NCBI GenBank assembly: GCA_947177395.1
Contig: CAMWUI010000010.1
Coordinates: forward strand, 1 to 64,000
Reading direction: 5' to 3'
Origin: an uncultured Paraprevotella sp.
GTDB taxonomy: Bacteria > Bacteroidota > Bacteroidia > Bacteroidales > Bacteroidaceae
Length of the DNA stretch: 64,000 bases
Made by a program: the position numbers and the translations under genes. The first letter of the stretch is position 1. Every line of letters begins with the position of its first letter. The notes under the pieces are model-generated. The model saw only the letters and a list, made by a program, of their open reading frames with translations. It did not search any database and had not been told where the DNA came from. Positions 9,540-18,883 of this stretch are shown one piece after another.

Positions 9540-11414
9540 TTATCGGTCTGCTGTCTTCAGCACATCATAATCGTATCTGCCGCGCAACAATCGCTTCCGC
9601 CCTGCATCAAAATTCGTATCGAGCACATTGCGGGACGGCTCGTAACCCGGACAGGAGATACCGCCTAACCAGAGCAACATGTGCGGCAGATCGTCGGTCA
9701 TGAACGGGCGGTCCACGGCTACCCGTATCTGCGACACGACATCGGGATGCCTTTCCCTGTAAACCGGCGAACACCATATCCAGAATGGCACTTCATATTC
9801 AGCCCGTGCGACAGGCGGCGTAGGATCCCGATCGGGATTCCGTCCGAACTCCGGCAATTCGTCATGTACTTCCTCCCCGTGATCAGAAACATAAATCACA
9901 ATAGTCTCCCGATCTTCAAAACGGGTCAATATGGCATCCACGACCGAATCATTAAACAATGTGGCATTATCATAATTGGCCACCCACTGCCTGTCTTTCG
10001 TCGACAACTCGGGCCGTGGTTCATCCTTAGCTTTCAATATGCGACGGCGCGAAGGCATGCGGTGGTGATAAAGCATGTGCTGCCCCCAAAGATGAAACAC
10101 AATCAGGTTTCTCTCCGCCTCAAGTCGGCGCTGTGCGTCATAACAAGCCAGCAGGGCATCATCGTAACGGTAGGCCCTGCGGTTACGCCAGTCAAATAAT
10201 TCCCGGCTCAATTCCGGTGCGTTCAGAAAGAAACTACCACTGAAACCGAAAATATCCTCATCGACAGAGGGAGCGAACTGATTCGTCAGAAAAGCCACAC
10301 GATAACCTGCACGACGGAAAACTGCCGGAAAGAGAGTGGCATCAGTCCACGAACCGGGCTGGTCCGTAGAATGCAAAGACAACATATTCTTGAACACTTG
10401 ACTCGTAATATTCCAACTAGTCACAACATCCGTAAAAACAAACAGTTCCCCGTGTTCCTGCCGTGCGAACTGACGCGGCGTGGTAGATACGCCGTAACCG
10501 TACAACTGGGAATGACTCTTATTATAACTTTCCCCGATGACAAGTACAATATTCGGAGAACGGTATGAACAGCTATCCACACAGGTATGCTCCACACTCG
10601 TCTGCAATTGTTTCAGATCCCGTTCGGAAAGACTGTAAGTAAAGACGGAAAAGGCCAACCGATGAACCGGCATATAAAGCGATGCACTGACGGTTCCTGT
10701 CAGGTACCGTTCAAGTCTCAAAACGGACGACTGACAGAATATCCCAAGCCGTGTCAGACGCACAGGTATCGTCACCGCCATACATCCCAATAAACAGACC
10801 GCACAAATAAATCCACCCCAATCATTCCGACAAAACGGAGAAACCCATCCATCCGAAATATGCCATCCGACACGGAAAGACGAACGAAGGAATCGACCAG
10901 TGGCATAATAAATCCGACTACCGGCACGATGCAAGTTACCGATTACCGACTCACGCCACTTTCTCCGTCTAAAAAAGGTGTGCCCCATCCCAAGAACGGC
11001 AATCCACCACACAGCCTGCAACGTCTCGATACGAAAAACGTACCCTTCGAAGAAATCACCGGCTTCCGTCGTTGTGGTCTCTGTCACAAGCTGGAGCATC
11101 GTGGGACTGATCCCCGCCCCGAAACGCGCGGAACAGTAAGCATCTATCACGGCTAATATATAAGCAATCGCGGAACAACTGGCACGCACCACACCCGCCA
11201 CACAGCAAGGCAACAGACAAAGCAAAAGGCAAAGAAAATAAAAGTCCACCCACAATTCACAGAAAAAAAACGTATTGCGCAACGTCCCGAAATGCGTCAG
11301 GAACGAACCTGTCGCCAACAGCATCATAAAGACAAAGAATACCGTTTCCCGCTTTACCGGTTCTGTCACCCATGCGAAACCACGAATGCACCTTTTTGCT
11401 CCACACACGCTCAT
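9540..11414 (-). CDS. Phosphoethanolamine transferase-like membrane sulfatase-fold protein
   Basis: This 624-residue protein has five or so N-terminal membrane helices (to about residue 220) and a periplasmic alkaline-phosphatase/sulfatase-fold domain. GES is at 294-296 with GYGVSTTP downstream, and Thr337 in SWNITSQVF is the expected nucleophile position. The metal-binding motif SDHGEEV follows late in the domain. This matches the EptA family, which transfers phosphoethanolamine to lipid A or LPS core sugars. It overlaps the upstream paralogue by 4 bp and precedes the acyltransferase by 15 bp. Confidence 0.87.
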   Translation of the reverse strand: MSVCGAKRCIRGFAWVTEPVKRETVFFVFMMLLATGSFLTHFGTLRNTFFFCELWVDFYFLCLLLCLLPCCVAGVVRASCSAIAYILAVIDAYCSARFGAGISPTMLQLVTETTTTEAGDFFEGYVFRIETLQAVWWIAVLGMGHTFFRRRKWRESVIGNLHRAGSRIYYATGRFLRSSFRVGWHISDGWVSPFCRNDWGGFICAVCLLGCMAVTIPVRLTRLGIFCQSSVLRLERYLTGTVSASLYMPVHRLAFSVFTYSLSERDLKQLQTSVEHTCVDSCSYRSPNIVLVIGESYNKSHSQLYGYGVSTTPRQFARQEHGELFVFTDVVTSWNITSQVFKNMLSLHSTDQPGSWTDATLFPAVFRRAGYRVAFLTNQFAPSVDEDIFGFSGSFFLNAPELSRELFDWRNRRAYRYDDALLACYDAQRRLEAERNLIVFHLWGQHMLYHHRMPSRRRILKAKDEPRPELSTKDRQWVANYDNATLFNDSVVDAILTRFEDRETIVIYVSDHGEEVHDELPEFGRNPDRDPTPPVARAEYEVPFWIWCSPVYRERHPDVVSQIRVAVDRPFMTDDLPHMLLWLGGISCPGYEPSRNVLDTNFDAGRKRLLRGRYDYDVLKTADR

Positions 11415-13264
11415 CTTCTACTCCTCCCGCCGCACTCACGACTATTTTTCTTTTCTTCCCTCCCGGCCTTTTCTCTGGCACGCATCTCGTCATAATCTTT
11501 GTAACCCTTGAGCAATCGTCTGCGTCCCATATCGAACTGCGGGGAAATCACCGCCCGGCGCTCGTCGTACTCCGGACAGCGAATGTCAGCCAGATAAAGC
11601 AGTGTGTGAGGTAAGTCATCGGTCATGAACGGACGGTCCACAGCCTCCATAATCTGATGTACCAGCTCCGGACGGTTGCGCCGGCAGACCGGCGAGCACC
11701 ATATCCAAAACGGTATCTCGAACTCATTATGCACCATCCGGGGAGTCAAAGCTGAAGAGTGAAGCCGTCCGAATGTCTTCAGGCCATCATAGACTTCTTC
11801 GCCGTGGTCGGGCACATAGAGAACAAGAGCGTCATCTGCTTCAAAGCGCCGCAGAACGGCATCAACGACCGAATCGTTGTAAAGCGTGGCGTTATCATAG
11901 TCCACCACCTTCTGCAATTGGTCATCTGTCAGATCGGGCCGTTCGTAATCGGCCAACATAAAACGTTTCCTTTCGTCGGGACAACGGTTCTCGTACCCTA
12001 CATGCTGACCGATGAGATGGAACATCACCAAACGACGAGAATACAGGGAATCCGCGCACAAGGAATCGTAATCCAACAACAAGTCTTCGTCGAATGGATG
12101 CTTCCGTTCGTTACGCACGTCAAACAGACTATTACTTAGCCGACTATCATTGATAAAATACCCGCCGCTAAAATCAAAAGCATTATCATCAGGACGGCGC
12201 ACAAATTGATTCGTAAGAAAAGCGACACGATATCCAGCTTTCCGGAACAACGCCGGGAAAAGAGGCTCGTCGCACCAAGTACCTTTGTGTCCGTAACCGT
12301 AAAGGGAAAACATATACTTGAAAACATTACTGGTCAGGTTCCAACAGGAAACGACATCGGTAAAAGGAAAGAGTTCGCCGTTACGGACGCGGGCGCACTG
12401 CCGGGGAGTGGTGGGAAGCGAATAGCCATAAAGCGCGGAATGATGCCGGTTGTAACTCTCACCGATAATAACAACCAGCGTGGGAATACCGTCCTCACCA
12501 CATTCCACATTCGTAGTTCCCATCCTGGTACGCAGATGTTCCAGTTGCCCCGCAGCAAGTCTATTGGCATAAACTGCAAAATAGAGGCGATGAAGAGGCG
12601 AATAAAGCCCACGTCCATATCCTTTATTATAATACCGCTCCATACCTGCCGTAGTGGTTTGCGAGAGCAGTTCCCTCGTGTGGCGCCTGTCCTCCGCCGT
12701 ACGACAAAACAAAACGACAAATACCCCCCACACCGTCAAAGTATAAACAACTCTAAGAACCACACGCCACGGAGCTGACAAACGACAAAATTTCATCCAC
12801 GACACAGACAACGCATGCCGGGAACGGACATACGCGATATAAATCGTCCCCCAAAGCAGGAAAGGCCCAAACGCCCTCAGCACAGCGGCATCCCGAAGAT
12901 AGGAGTTGCAGAAATCGGACATTTCCTCCGCATCAGTCTCCAACACAAGTTGAAGCATTGTTGGCGTCAGACCGGAACCCAGGCGATACGTAACATAAAC
13001 GTCAACCGCACATACTACCGCACACACAGTACAGACCATACCCTGAACCGCCCGTCTCATACCACCGGGCAGAAAGGAAAACACCCACGCAAGCACAAAC
13101 ACCTCCACGAAAAGCGAACCCAAAGGATAATCCGCCACCGGTTGTCCGGACTGTAACACAAAAGCCAACACGAAAAGCGCATACAAAAAAAAGAAAAAAG
13201 AGCCATTGCACCGCAAAGGCTCCGCCAACCGACGGACTATATAAAGAGGCAGGGAAGTATGCAT
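11411..13264 (-). CDS. Phosphoethanolamine transferase-like protein, paralogue
   Basis: This 617-residue protein has the same architecture as its downstream neighbour: membrane helices, then a sulfatase-fold domain with GES at 268-270, Thr311 in CWNLTSNVF as likely nucleophile, and PDHGEEVYDG. The two share long stretches such as FLTNQFVRRPDD/FLTNQFAPSVDE and DRPFMTDDLPH, so they arose by tandem duplication. The C-terminus ends in a basic, charged tail. It is the first gene of the operon. Its promoter lies in a 97-bp divergent region shared with the flippase gene. Confidence 0.87.
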   Translation of the reverse strand: MHTSLPLYIVRRLAEPLRCNGSFFFFLYALFVLAFVLQSGQPVADYPLGSLFVEVFVLAWVFSFLPGGMRRAVQGMVCTVCAVVCAVDVYVTYRLGSGLTPTMLQLVLETDAEEMSDFCNSYLRDAAVLRAFGPFLLWGTIYIAYVRSRHALSVSWMKFCRLSAPWRVVLRVVYTLTVWGVFVVLFCRTAEDRRHTRELLSQTTTAGMERYYNKGYGRGLYSPLHRLYFAVYANRLAAGQLEHLRTRMGTTNVECGEDGIPTLVVIIGESYNRHHSALYGYSLPTTPRQCARVRNGELFPFTDVVSCWNLTSNVFKYMFSLYGYGHKGTWCDEPLFPALFRKAGYRVAFLTNQFVRRPDDNAFDFSGGYFINDSRLSNSLFDVRNERKHPFDEDLLLDYDSLCADSLYSRRLVMFHLIGQHVGYENRCPDERKRFMLADYERPDLTDDQLQKVVDYDNATLYNDSVVDAVLRRFEADDALVLYVPDHGEEVYDGLKTFGRLHSSALTPRMVHNEFEIPFWIWCSPVCRRNRPELVHQIMEAVDRPFMTDDLPHTLLYLADIRCPEYDERRAVISPQFDMGRRRLLKGYKDYDEMRAREKAGREEKKNSRECGGRSRR

Positions 13265-13283
13265 CAGCCTAAGATTACGGCTG

Positions 13284-13291
13284 CAAAATTA
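13284..13291 (-). promoter_or_regulatory. -7 promoter box for the phosphoethanolamine transferase operon
   Basis: On the minus strand the sequence reads TAATTTTG, matching the Bacteroidetes box TAnnTTTG, 20 bp upstream of the start codon at 13264. The -33 element is not clear. Confidence 0.6.
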
Positions 13292-13301
13292 GGGCTTTTT
13301 C

Positions 13302-13333
13302 TTTGAATAATCGGAAAGGAAAGCGTATTTTTG
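13302..13333 (+). promoter_or_regulatory. Promoter of the surface-glycan cluster
   Basis: TTTG at 13302-13305 is followed after exactly 20 bp by TATTTTTG at 13326-13333, a textbook Bacteroidetes promoter, 28 bp before the flippase ATG. It is divergent from the promoter of the minus-strand operon. Confidence 0.8.
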
Positions 13334-13361
13334 CCCGTACCTACGAAAACACATTCGGGAA

Positions 13362-14813
13362 ATGGCCGACACTTCACTCAAGGAAACCGCCGCCAAAGGA
13401 TTGGTGTGGGGGGGATTCAGCAACGCACTCATACAGTTGTTGAACCTGACGTTCGGCATCTGTCTGTTACGCAGACTTACCCCTGCCGACTACGGCACCG
13501 TACAAGTGCTGACCATCTTCAGCAGTGTTGCGGCAGCATTGCAGGAAAGCGGATTCTCCGTGGCGCTGGCCAATATCAAAAATCCGACGCATCGGGACTA
13601 CAATGCGGTCTTCTGGTTCAACATACTCTGCGGCGCCGGGCTCTACATCCTGCTTTTTTTCTGTGCTCCCCTCATCGCCGATTTCTACCGTGCCCCGGTA
13701 CTCGTCCCTCTATCGCGCTTCGCTTTCCTCGGTTTTCTGTTCTCAAGCTGGGGTATCGCACAACGGGCCTACCTCTTCGGCCACCTTATGGTACGCGAGA
13801 GTTCTATCATTTTCATCTTCTCTCTCATCATATCCGGTCTTGTTGCCGTAGCACTGGCCTACAACGGATTCTCCTACTGGGGACTAGCAGCACAAGGAGT
13901 CGTATTTACCGCCTGCATCACGATACTCAATTGGTGGTACTCGCCATGGCGTCCTTCGCTTGAGTGGGATTTCACCCCAGTCCGCCACATGTTCAGTTTC
14001 AGCAGCCGATTATTGGTAACAACCCTCTTTTTGCAAATAAACCGCAATGTATTCTCCGTTCTGCTGGGACGGTTCTATAACCGGGCTTTGGCCGGCCAGT
14101 ATGGAAACGCCGCCAAATGGAACGATATGGGGACATCTACCATCAACAGCATGATTGCCGGCGTGGCCCAACCCATATTGACACGTGTCAAGGACGACCC
14201 TGCCCGCTACCGCCAGGTATTCCGCAAAATGCTAAGATTCACAAGTTTTGTATCCTTTCCCTGCATGCTCGGACTAGCACTTGTGGCTCCGGAACTGATT
14301 CGCCTCGCAGCCGGCGAGGTATGGATGCCAAGCGTTCCGATGCTGCAAATGCTATGTCTCTACGGCGCATTCTTTCCCATCACGACGCTCTATTCCAATC
14401 TCGTCATCAGTCAGGGGCGTTCATCAGTCAATCTCTTCAACACAGTGGTTACCTGCGTACTTGTGTGGATACTCCTCGCAACCGTCTATCCGTTGGGCAT
14501 CTACGCTATGATAGCCTCTTTCATCACCGTCAATATCCTGTGGTTGCTCGTCTGGCATCGCTTTGCCCACCGGCTTATCGGCCTTCCTCTGCGTCATGCA
14601 CTGACCGATGTATTACCTTTCTTTCTTTTAGCCTCAGCAACGATGCTTGCTACGGAGATCATGACACGTTCTGTCAGCAATGACTGGTTGCGGTTAGGAA
14701 CAAAAATAGCTGTAGCTGCTTCTATATATATAGGTATACTCTACACCGCCAAAGCTGTTATCCTGCGCGAAAGTATCGACTATGTATTTCAGAAAATCCA
14801 CCGGAAGAAATGA
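13362..14813 (+). CDS. Polysaccharide flippase (Wzx/MOP superfamily)
   Basis: This 483-residue protein has about 12-14 hydrophobic helices. Its opening KGLVWGGFSNALIQLLNLTFGICLLRRLTPADYG is typical of the polysaccharide-transport family that flips lipid-linked oligosaccharide across the inner membrane. It opens a tight plus-strand cluster of glycosyltransferases, with an ATGA overlap to the next gene. Its transported glycan is presumably the one built by the downstream enzymes (inference). Confidence 0.9.
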   Translation: MADTSLKETAAKGLVWGGFSNALIQLLNLTFGICLLRRLTPADYGTVQVLTIFSSVAAALQESGFSVALANIKNPTHRDYNAVFWFNILCGAGLYILLFFCAPLIADFYRAPVLVPLSRFAFLGFLFSSWGIAQRAYLFGHLMVRESSIIFIFSLIISGLVAVALAYNGFSYWGLAAQGVVFTACITILNWWYSPWRPSLEWDFTPVRHMFSFSSRLLVTTLFLQINRNVFSVLLGRFYNRALAGQYGNAAKWNDMGTSTINSMIAGVAQPILTRVKDDPARYRQVFRKMLRFTSFVSFPCMLGLALVAPELIRLAAGEVWMPSVPMLQMLCLYGAFFPITTLYSNLVISQGRSSVNLFNTVVTCVLVWILLATVYPLGIYAMIASFITVNILWLLVWHRFAHRLIGLPLRHALTDVLPFFLLASATMLATEIMTRSVSNDWLRLGTKIAVAASIYIGILYTAKAVILRESIDYVFQKIHRKK

Positions 14814-15748
14814 AAATAGCCTACCTCATTGCCGCCCATAATGATGCAGAGCATCTTGCCCGACTCGTCCACAGCCTGCAACCGCAGAGTGAATTCTTCA
14901 TCCACATCGACGCTGCCGTCACGATAGAACCTTTCCGCCAATTGCTGGCCGGCTCCGCCAATGTCCACTTCTGCGAACAGCGCGTACGGGTAGAATGGGG
15001 TAACATCTCACAGGTGGATTACCAGATCGCCTTGTTGGAAGCCTACTTCCGCACGGGTATCGCCTGCGACCGCTTATGTTTTCTGAGCGGACTGGACTAT
15101 CCGTTATGGAGCAACCGCCAGATGGATAACTTTTGGGAACAGGCCGGAGACCGGGAATATATCAAAGGCATCGACATGACCATACAGCGGGATTCCATAA
15201 CGCAGGGCTACCGACTTTACCGCCCTTTCACAACGCTGCCGTTACATAACCGACGCTGGAAAACGCGCATCTGCATAGCGGGACGAAAAGTCCTTTGTGC
15301 GCTCCGGATACGCAAGCCGTTGACATTCTGCATAGACGGTCGTTCCTATCGGCTCCACAAAGGTTCTTCCTGGTGGTGCATAACCCCGCGACTGGCAACC
15401 TGGATGCTGAACGAGATACACACCCATCCCAAACTGAGAACTTACTTCGCCACAAGTTTCGGCCCCGACGAGACACTCTGGCAAACACTCGCCTTCCATT
15501 CCCCCTATGCCTCGAAAGCTCTGTTACAGGAAACACCTTATACGACATTGGCCGATTTGACACCGTTGCACTACATTCACTACCACCCTGTCATCAAGAT
15601 TCTCACGGAAGAGGACTGGGACACACTTCAACAATGCGGAAAGATGTTCTGCCGCAAGACCGTCACCGGACGTAGCGACAAACTTCTGGAACTCATCGAC
15701 CGGAAGCGAAACGAAAATGACATCCCACCCATACACACGCAAGAATGA
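14810..15748 (+). CDS. Core-2/I-branching-type beta-1,6-N-acetylglucosaminyltransferase (GT14-like)
   Basis: This 312-residue protein begins KIAYLIAAHNDAEHLARLV and continues with FFIHIDAA, RVEWGNISQVDYQIALLE and FLSGLDYPLWS, the pattern of the bacterial core-2/I-branching enzyme family. Such enzymes add branching GlcNAc-type sugars. The Cys/Trp-rich GSSWWCITPRLA segment also fits. No membrane helix is seen. It overlaps the flippase stop by 4 bp. The exact donor and acceptor cannot be read from sequence. Confidence 0.85.
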   Translation: MKIAYLIAAHNDAEHLARLVHSLQPQSEFFIHIDAAVTIEPFRQLLAGSANVHFCEQRVRVEWGNISQVDYQIALLEAYFRTGIACDRLCFLSGLDYPLWSNRQMDNFWEQAGDREYIKGIDMTIQRDSITQGYRLYRPFTTLPLHNRRWKTRICIAGRKVLCALRIRKPLTFCIDGRSYRLHKGSSWWCITPRLATWMLNEIHTHPKLRTYFATSFGPDETLWQTLAFHSPYASKALLQETPYTTLADLTPLHYIHYHPVIKILTEEDWDTLQQCGKMFCRKTVTGRSDKLLELIDRKRNENDIPPIHTQE

Positions 15749-15783
15749 CGGCAACAATCATGCCGTATTCCAATGATTTTGCT

Positions 15784-15791
15784 TACCTTTG
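15784..15791 (+). promoter_or_regulatory. Internal -7 promoter box ahead of the cytidylyltransferase gene
   Basis: TACCTTTG matches TAnnTTTG and lies 22 bp before the ATG at 15813, in the only sizeable gap (64 bp) of this part of the cluster. It suggests the cytidylyltransferase-SDR-LicD genes can be transcribed separately. Confidence 0.6.
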
Positions 15792-15812
15792 TCACATTGA
15801 AACACACAACCT

Positions 15813-16265
15813 ATGTACAACAACAAAGTAGTGGTCTATACGTCCGGAACATTCGATATGTTCCATAGCAACCACTTGAAGATGATAAAATACGCACGCG
15901 GACTGGGGGACACGCTCATCGTCGGAGTCAGCACGGACGAACTTGTATGTAGCTATAAGCGGCCGCCCATTATTCCCTTTGAGGAACGGCTGGCCATCAT
16001 CGAGGCTCTCCGCTACCCCGACATTGTTATTCCGCAACGCTCGCTCGACCACACGGATATTGTCCGCAAACTGAACATAGACGTCTTCGTTGTAGGCGAT
16101 GACTGGACTGGGAAATACGACTACCTGAAAGACTTAGGGGTCACAGTATTCTATTTCCCCTACGGCGACGGAGTCAGTTCCACGAAAATCAAAGAGGACA
16201 TTCTCGGGAAATATCAGGAACTGAAAAATCGAATCGACAAACAACCTAACCCGGACGTAAGATGA
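15813..16265 (+). CDS. Glycerol-3-phosphate cytidylyltransferase-like nucleotidyltransferase
   Basis: This 150-residue protein has the TagD/GCT fold signature: VVVYTSGTFDMFHSNHLKM near the N-terminus, an RPPIIPFEERLAIIEAL-like segment and VSSTKIKEDIL near the end. Family members join CTP and a phospho-alcohol to make CDP-glycerol or similar. The usual HxGH signature reads HSNH here, so the glycine is replaced by Asn. It is followed by an ATGA overlap with an SDR gene and then a LicD gene, so its product may be a CDP-activated alcohol for LicD. The real substrate is unknown. Confidence 0.85.
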   Translation: MYNNKVVVYTSGTFDMFHSNHLKMIKYARGLGDTLIVGVSTDELVCSYKRPPIIPFEERLAIIEALRYPDIVIPQRSLDHTDIVRKLNIDVFVVGDDWTGKYDYLKDLGVTVFYFPYGDGVSSTKIKEDILGKYQELKNRIDKQPNPDVR

Positions 16266-16990
16266 AAACAGCAGTCGTCACCGGAGGCACAAAAGGTATC
16301 GGACGAGCCGTCACGGAGATGTTGCTCGCGCGCAAGTGGCATGTCATCACGAATTATGCGCATGACAGCTATGCCGCCGACATAATGAGCCGCCAAGCCG
16401 CAGAACGTTGGCCCGAGGCGAAACTGGATATCACAGAGGCCGACCAGAGCCAGCGTGAAGGTACATACCGGCTGATCGATTTTATCCGCAACTTGACACA
16501 AAAGGTTGACTGCATCGTCTGCAATGCCGGCATCACCGTCAGGAAACCGTTCACGGAAACATCAGATACCGACTGGGACGCAATGATGGAGACAGCAGTC
16601 AACAGCCATTACATTCTCATTCGTGAACTTTTCCCGATTATTCCACGCGATTCACGCATTCTCTTCACCGGTTCGCTTATGGCGATTCATCCCCACGCCA
16701 CAGTCACGGGGTATGGCGTGACAAAATCCGCTGTCCACGCATTGGCCCGGAATCTCGTCAAGGAGTTTGAAGGTACAGGCACAACGGTAAACACCATCGC
16801 CCCTGGCTTCGTAGAAACAGAATGGCAACTCGGGAAACCGGAAACCGTGCGCCGCAACATCTGTAGCAAGACAGCCTCCGGCCGCTTTGCCACAGTCGAA
16901 GAAGTGGCCGACGCATTCCGCTTCTGCCTCGACAACGCTTTTGTCAACGGCAGTGTCATTGAAGTATCGGGCGGATATTCCTTTAAATAA
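16262..16990 (+). CDS. Short-chain dehydrogenase/reductase
   Basis: This 242-residue classical SDR has the cofactor loop TGGTKGIG near the N-terminus, the CNAGI motif and the catalytic YGVTK (YxxxK), with Ser in TGSLMAIHP upstream, and ends in the usual EVSGGYSFK. It overlaps the cytidylyltransferase by 4 bp and is followed by LicD after 16 bp. In Haemophilus Bcs1/Acs1 a cytidylyltransferase is fused to an SDR that reduces ribulose-5-phosphate for CDP-ribitol. A similar pairing is possible here but is inference only. Confidence 0.87.
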   Translation: MKTAVVTGGTKGIGRAVTEMLLARKWHVITNYAHDSYAADIMSRQAAERWPEAKLDITEADQSQREGTYRLIDFIRNLTQKVDCIVCNAGITVRKPFTETSDTDWDAMMETAVNSHYILIRELFPIIPRDSRILFTGSLMAIHPHATVTGYGVTKSAVHALARNLVKEFEGTGTTVNTIAPGFVETEWQLGKPETVRRNICSKTASGRFATVEEVADAFRFCLDNAFVNGSVIEVSGGYSFK

Positions 16991-17006
16991 CCAACTGGTC
17001 ACGACT

Positions 17007-17819
17007 ATGCCCTACTCATTCAATCCCCAGGAACTGAAAGAGAGATTCAACCCCGAAGGTTCTCTTCTCCGGAAACAGCAACACCGCATGACGGAGCTGC
17101 TGCTGGCTGTCGATGGCGTGTGCCGCCGGCACAACATTCCTTATTGGCTCAGTTCGGGCACACTGCTCGGTGCCGTACGCCACGGCGGATACATCCCTTG
17201 GGACGATGACCTTGACATTGAGATGCTACGCCCTGATTATGAGCGCCTCCTTCAAGTGCTACCCGATGAACTGCCGGAAGGAATGGTTCTACAGACCAAC
17301 GAGACCGATCCGGGTTACTTTTTTATGTTCGCCAAAGTACGGGACACACGCTCCCTGCTGAGCGAAACCAACCGTTATGACCGCATCTTCCGCCACCGGG
17401 GTATCTACATAGATATTTTCCCATTCGAGAAGGCCCCACGATTACTCCATTGGATTTCGTGTCGCGCCCACGGATTCACTTACAACGTAATGAACGACCC
17501 AAACAATGATGACGAAACAGCACGGCGCAAAGTAATGCGCATTTGCCGTTTCAACCGGCGGTTTACATTTCCTCTGCTCCGCACCCTGGCACGCTTATGC
17601 CCCACCCGACTGGTACGTTACGGCTGGGGCGTACCCTATAGTGACCCGCGGCTTCTTGAGGACATATTCCCGTTGACAACCATTTCTTTCGAAGGACACC
17701 TCGTACCGGCTCCGCATAATTGCGACGCTTATCTGACAAGGAAGTTCGGCGACTACATGCGCCTGCCCGACCTTGACAAACTGCATCCGCATTGTGATGA
17801 ACTGACAATCCATACATGA
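17007..17819 (+). CDS. LicD-family phosphotransferase
   Basis: This 270-residue protein has the LicD hallmark SSGTLLGAVRHGGYIPWDDDLDIEM with its acidic cluster, shared by phosphocholine transferases of bacteria and by the fukutin-type ribitol-phosphate transferases. The start is taken at 17007 (PYSFNPQELKERF follows); the open frame upstream overlaps the SDR gene. It probably transfers a phospho-alcohol from a CDP donor to a surface glycan. Its donor may be made by the two genes just upstream. It ends in an ATGA overlap with the next glycosyltransferase. Confidence 0.88.
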   Translation: MPYSFNPQELKERFNPEGSLLRKQQHRMTELLLAVDGVCRRHNIPYWLSSGTLLGAVRHGGYIPWDDDLDIEMLRPDYERLLQVLPDELPEGMVLQTNETDPGYFFMFAKVRDTRSLLSETNRYDRIFRHRGIYIDIFPFEKAPRLLHWISCRAHGFTYNVMNDPNNDDETARRKVMRICRFNRRFTFPLLRTLARLCPTRLVRYGWGVPYSDPRLLEDIFPLTTISFEGHLVPAPHNCDAYLTRKFGDYMRLPDLDKLHPHCDELTIHT

Positions 17820-18883
17820 GAGTTTATTTCTACCACACACAAGACACGTGCCGCATGCAGCGCGAATGGGAGGAGGGACGGTTGCCGGGACACCTTCTCT
17901 ACGGAGCGACCCACCTGCACCGGCACGGCATCGACGTTATCCTCCACCGGCATAAAAAAGGAGCCGGACGATGGCGCATGATGTGGGACACGGCACGACA
18001 AATCTGGAGCCAAAGAAAAAACTGCGATGCGGTCTATGCCACATCGTTCCGCGGGCTGGAGGTCATCACTTTCCTGCGCGCACTGCGTTTGTTTCCAAAA
18101 CCGGTCATTATTTGGCATCACCAACCCGTCGTCACAGCCTCCAACCCGCTGCGCGAACTCGTGGCACGCCTTTTCTACCGGGGGTTCGACCATCTGATTT
18201 TCTTCAGTCGGGAACTCATGGACGTTTCACTCCGCAGTTGCAAGGCACGTACAGAACGAATGTCATTCGTCCCATGGGGAGCCGATCTGGATTTCTATGA
18301 CCGCCTTATAAACCAGGAGGACATACCGACACGGGAAGGATTTATCTCAACCGGCAAGGAGCACCGTGACATGCCTACCCTGATCGAAGCGTTCCGTTCC
18401 GTCAAGGCACAACTGAATATCTACGTATCACGCAACAACGGGGGGGAAGACTATGACACCATCATCGACAGACAGACGCTCCCGCCCAACGTACATGTCC
18501 ATTTCACCAACGGATTCATTCCTTACGAGCTCAGCCGTCAGGTATGCCGGGCTGCTGGTGTCGCCATCTGCTGCAAAGAAACGACCTACACAGTAGGACT
18601 GACCACACTGGTAGAGGCTCTCGCACTGGGTATCCCCGTCCTTTGTTCCCGCAACCCTCATTTCGCATTCGACATTGACCGCGAAGGGGTGGGACTCTCC
18701 ATACCTTATTACAATAAAGAGGCATGGACAGAAGCGGCCCGCCGGCTGACAGAACACCCGGAGGATGCACTGCGTATGGGCAAAGCCGGACGGAAACTGG
18801 CCGAAAAGACGTTCAACTTAGAGAACTGCGCCCAGGAAGTGGCCCGCATACTGCTCGCATTCTCCCCTAAACGAAACAAATGA
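17816..18883 (+). CDS. GT-B glycosyltransferase (family 4-like)
   Basis: This 355-residue protein has the two-domain GT-B layout. The N-terminal half includes VIIWHHQPVV. The C-terminal half has FISTGKEHRDMPTLIEAF and then the donor-binding segment VEALALGIPVLCSRNPHFAFDI. No signal or membrane segment is seen, so it is cytosolic or membrane-associated. It is coupled by 4-bp overlaps both to licD and to the following gene, which places it firmly in the same glycan assembly line. The sugar specificity is unknown. Confidence 0.82.
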   Translation: MRVYFYHTQDTCRMQREWEEGRLPGHLLYGATHLHRHGIDVILHRHKKGAGRWRMMWDTARQIWSQRKNCDAVYATSFRGLEVITFLRALRLFPKPVIIWHHQPVVTASNPLRELVARLFYRGFDHLIFFSRELMDVSLRSCKARTERMSFVPWGADLDFYDRLINQEDIPTREGFISTGKEHRDMPTLIEAFRSVKAQLNIYVSRNNGGEDYDTIIDRQTLPPNVHVHFTNGFIPYELSRQVCRAAGVAICCKETTYTVGLTTLVEALALGIPVLCSRNPHFAFDIDREGVGLSIPYYNKEAWTEAARRLTEHPEDALRMGKAGRKLAEKTFNLENCAQEVARILLAFSPKRNK

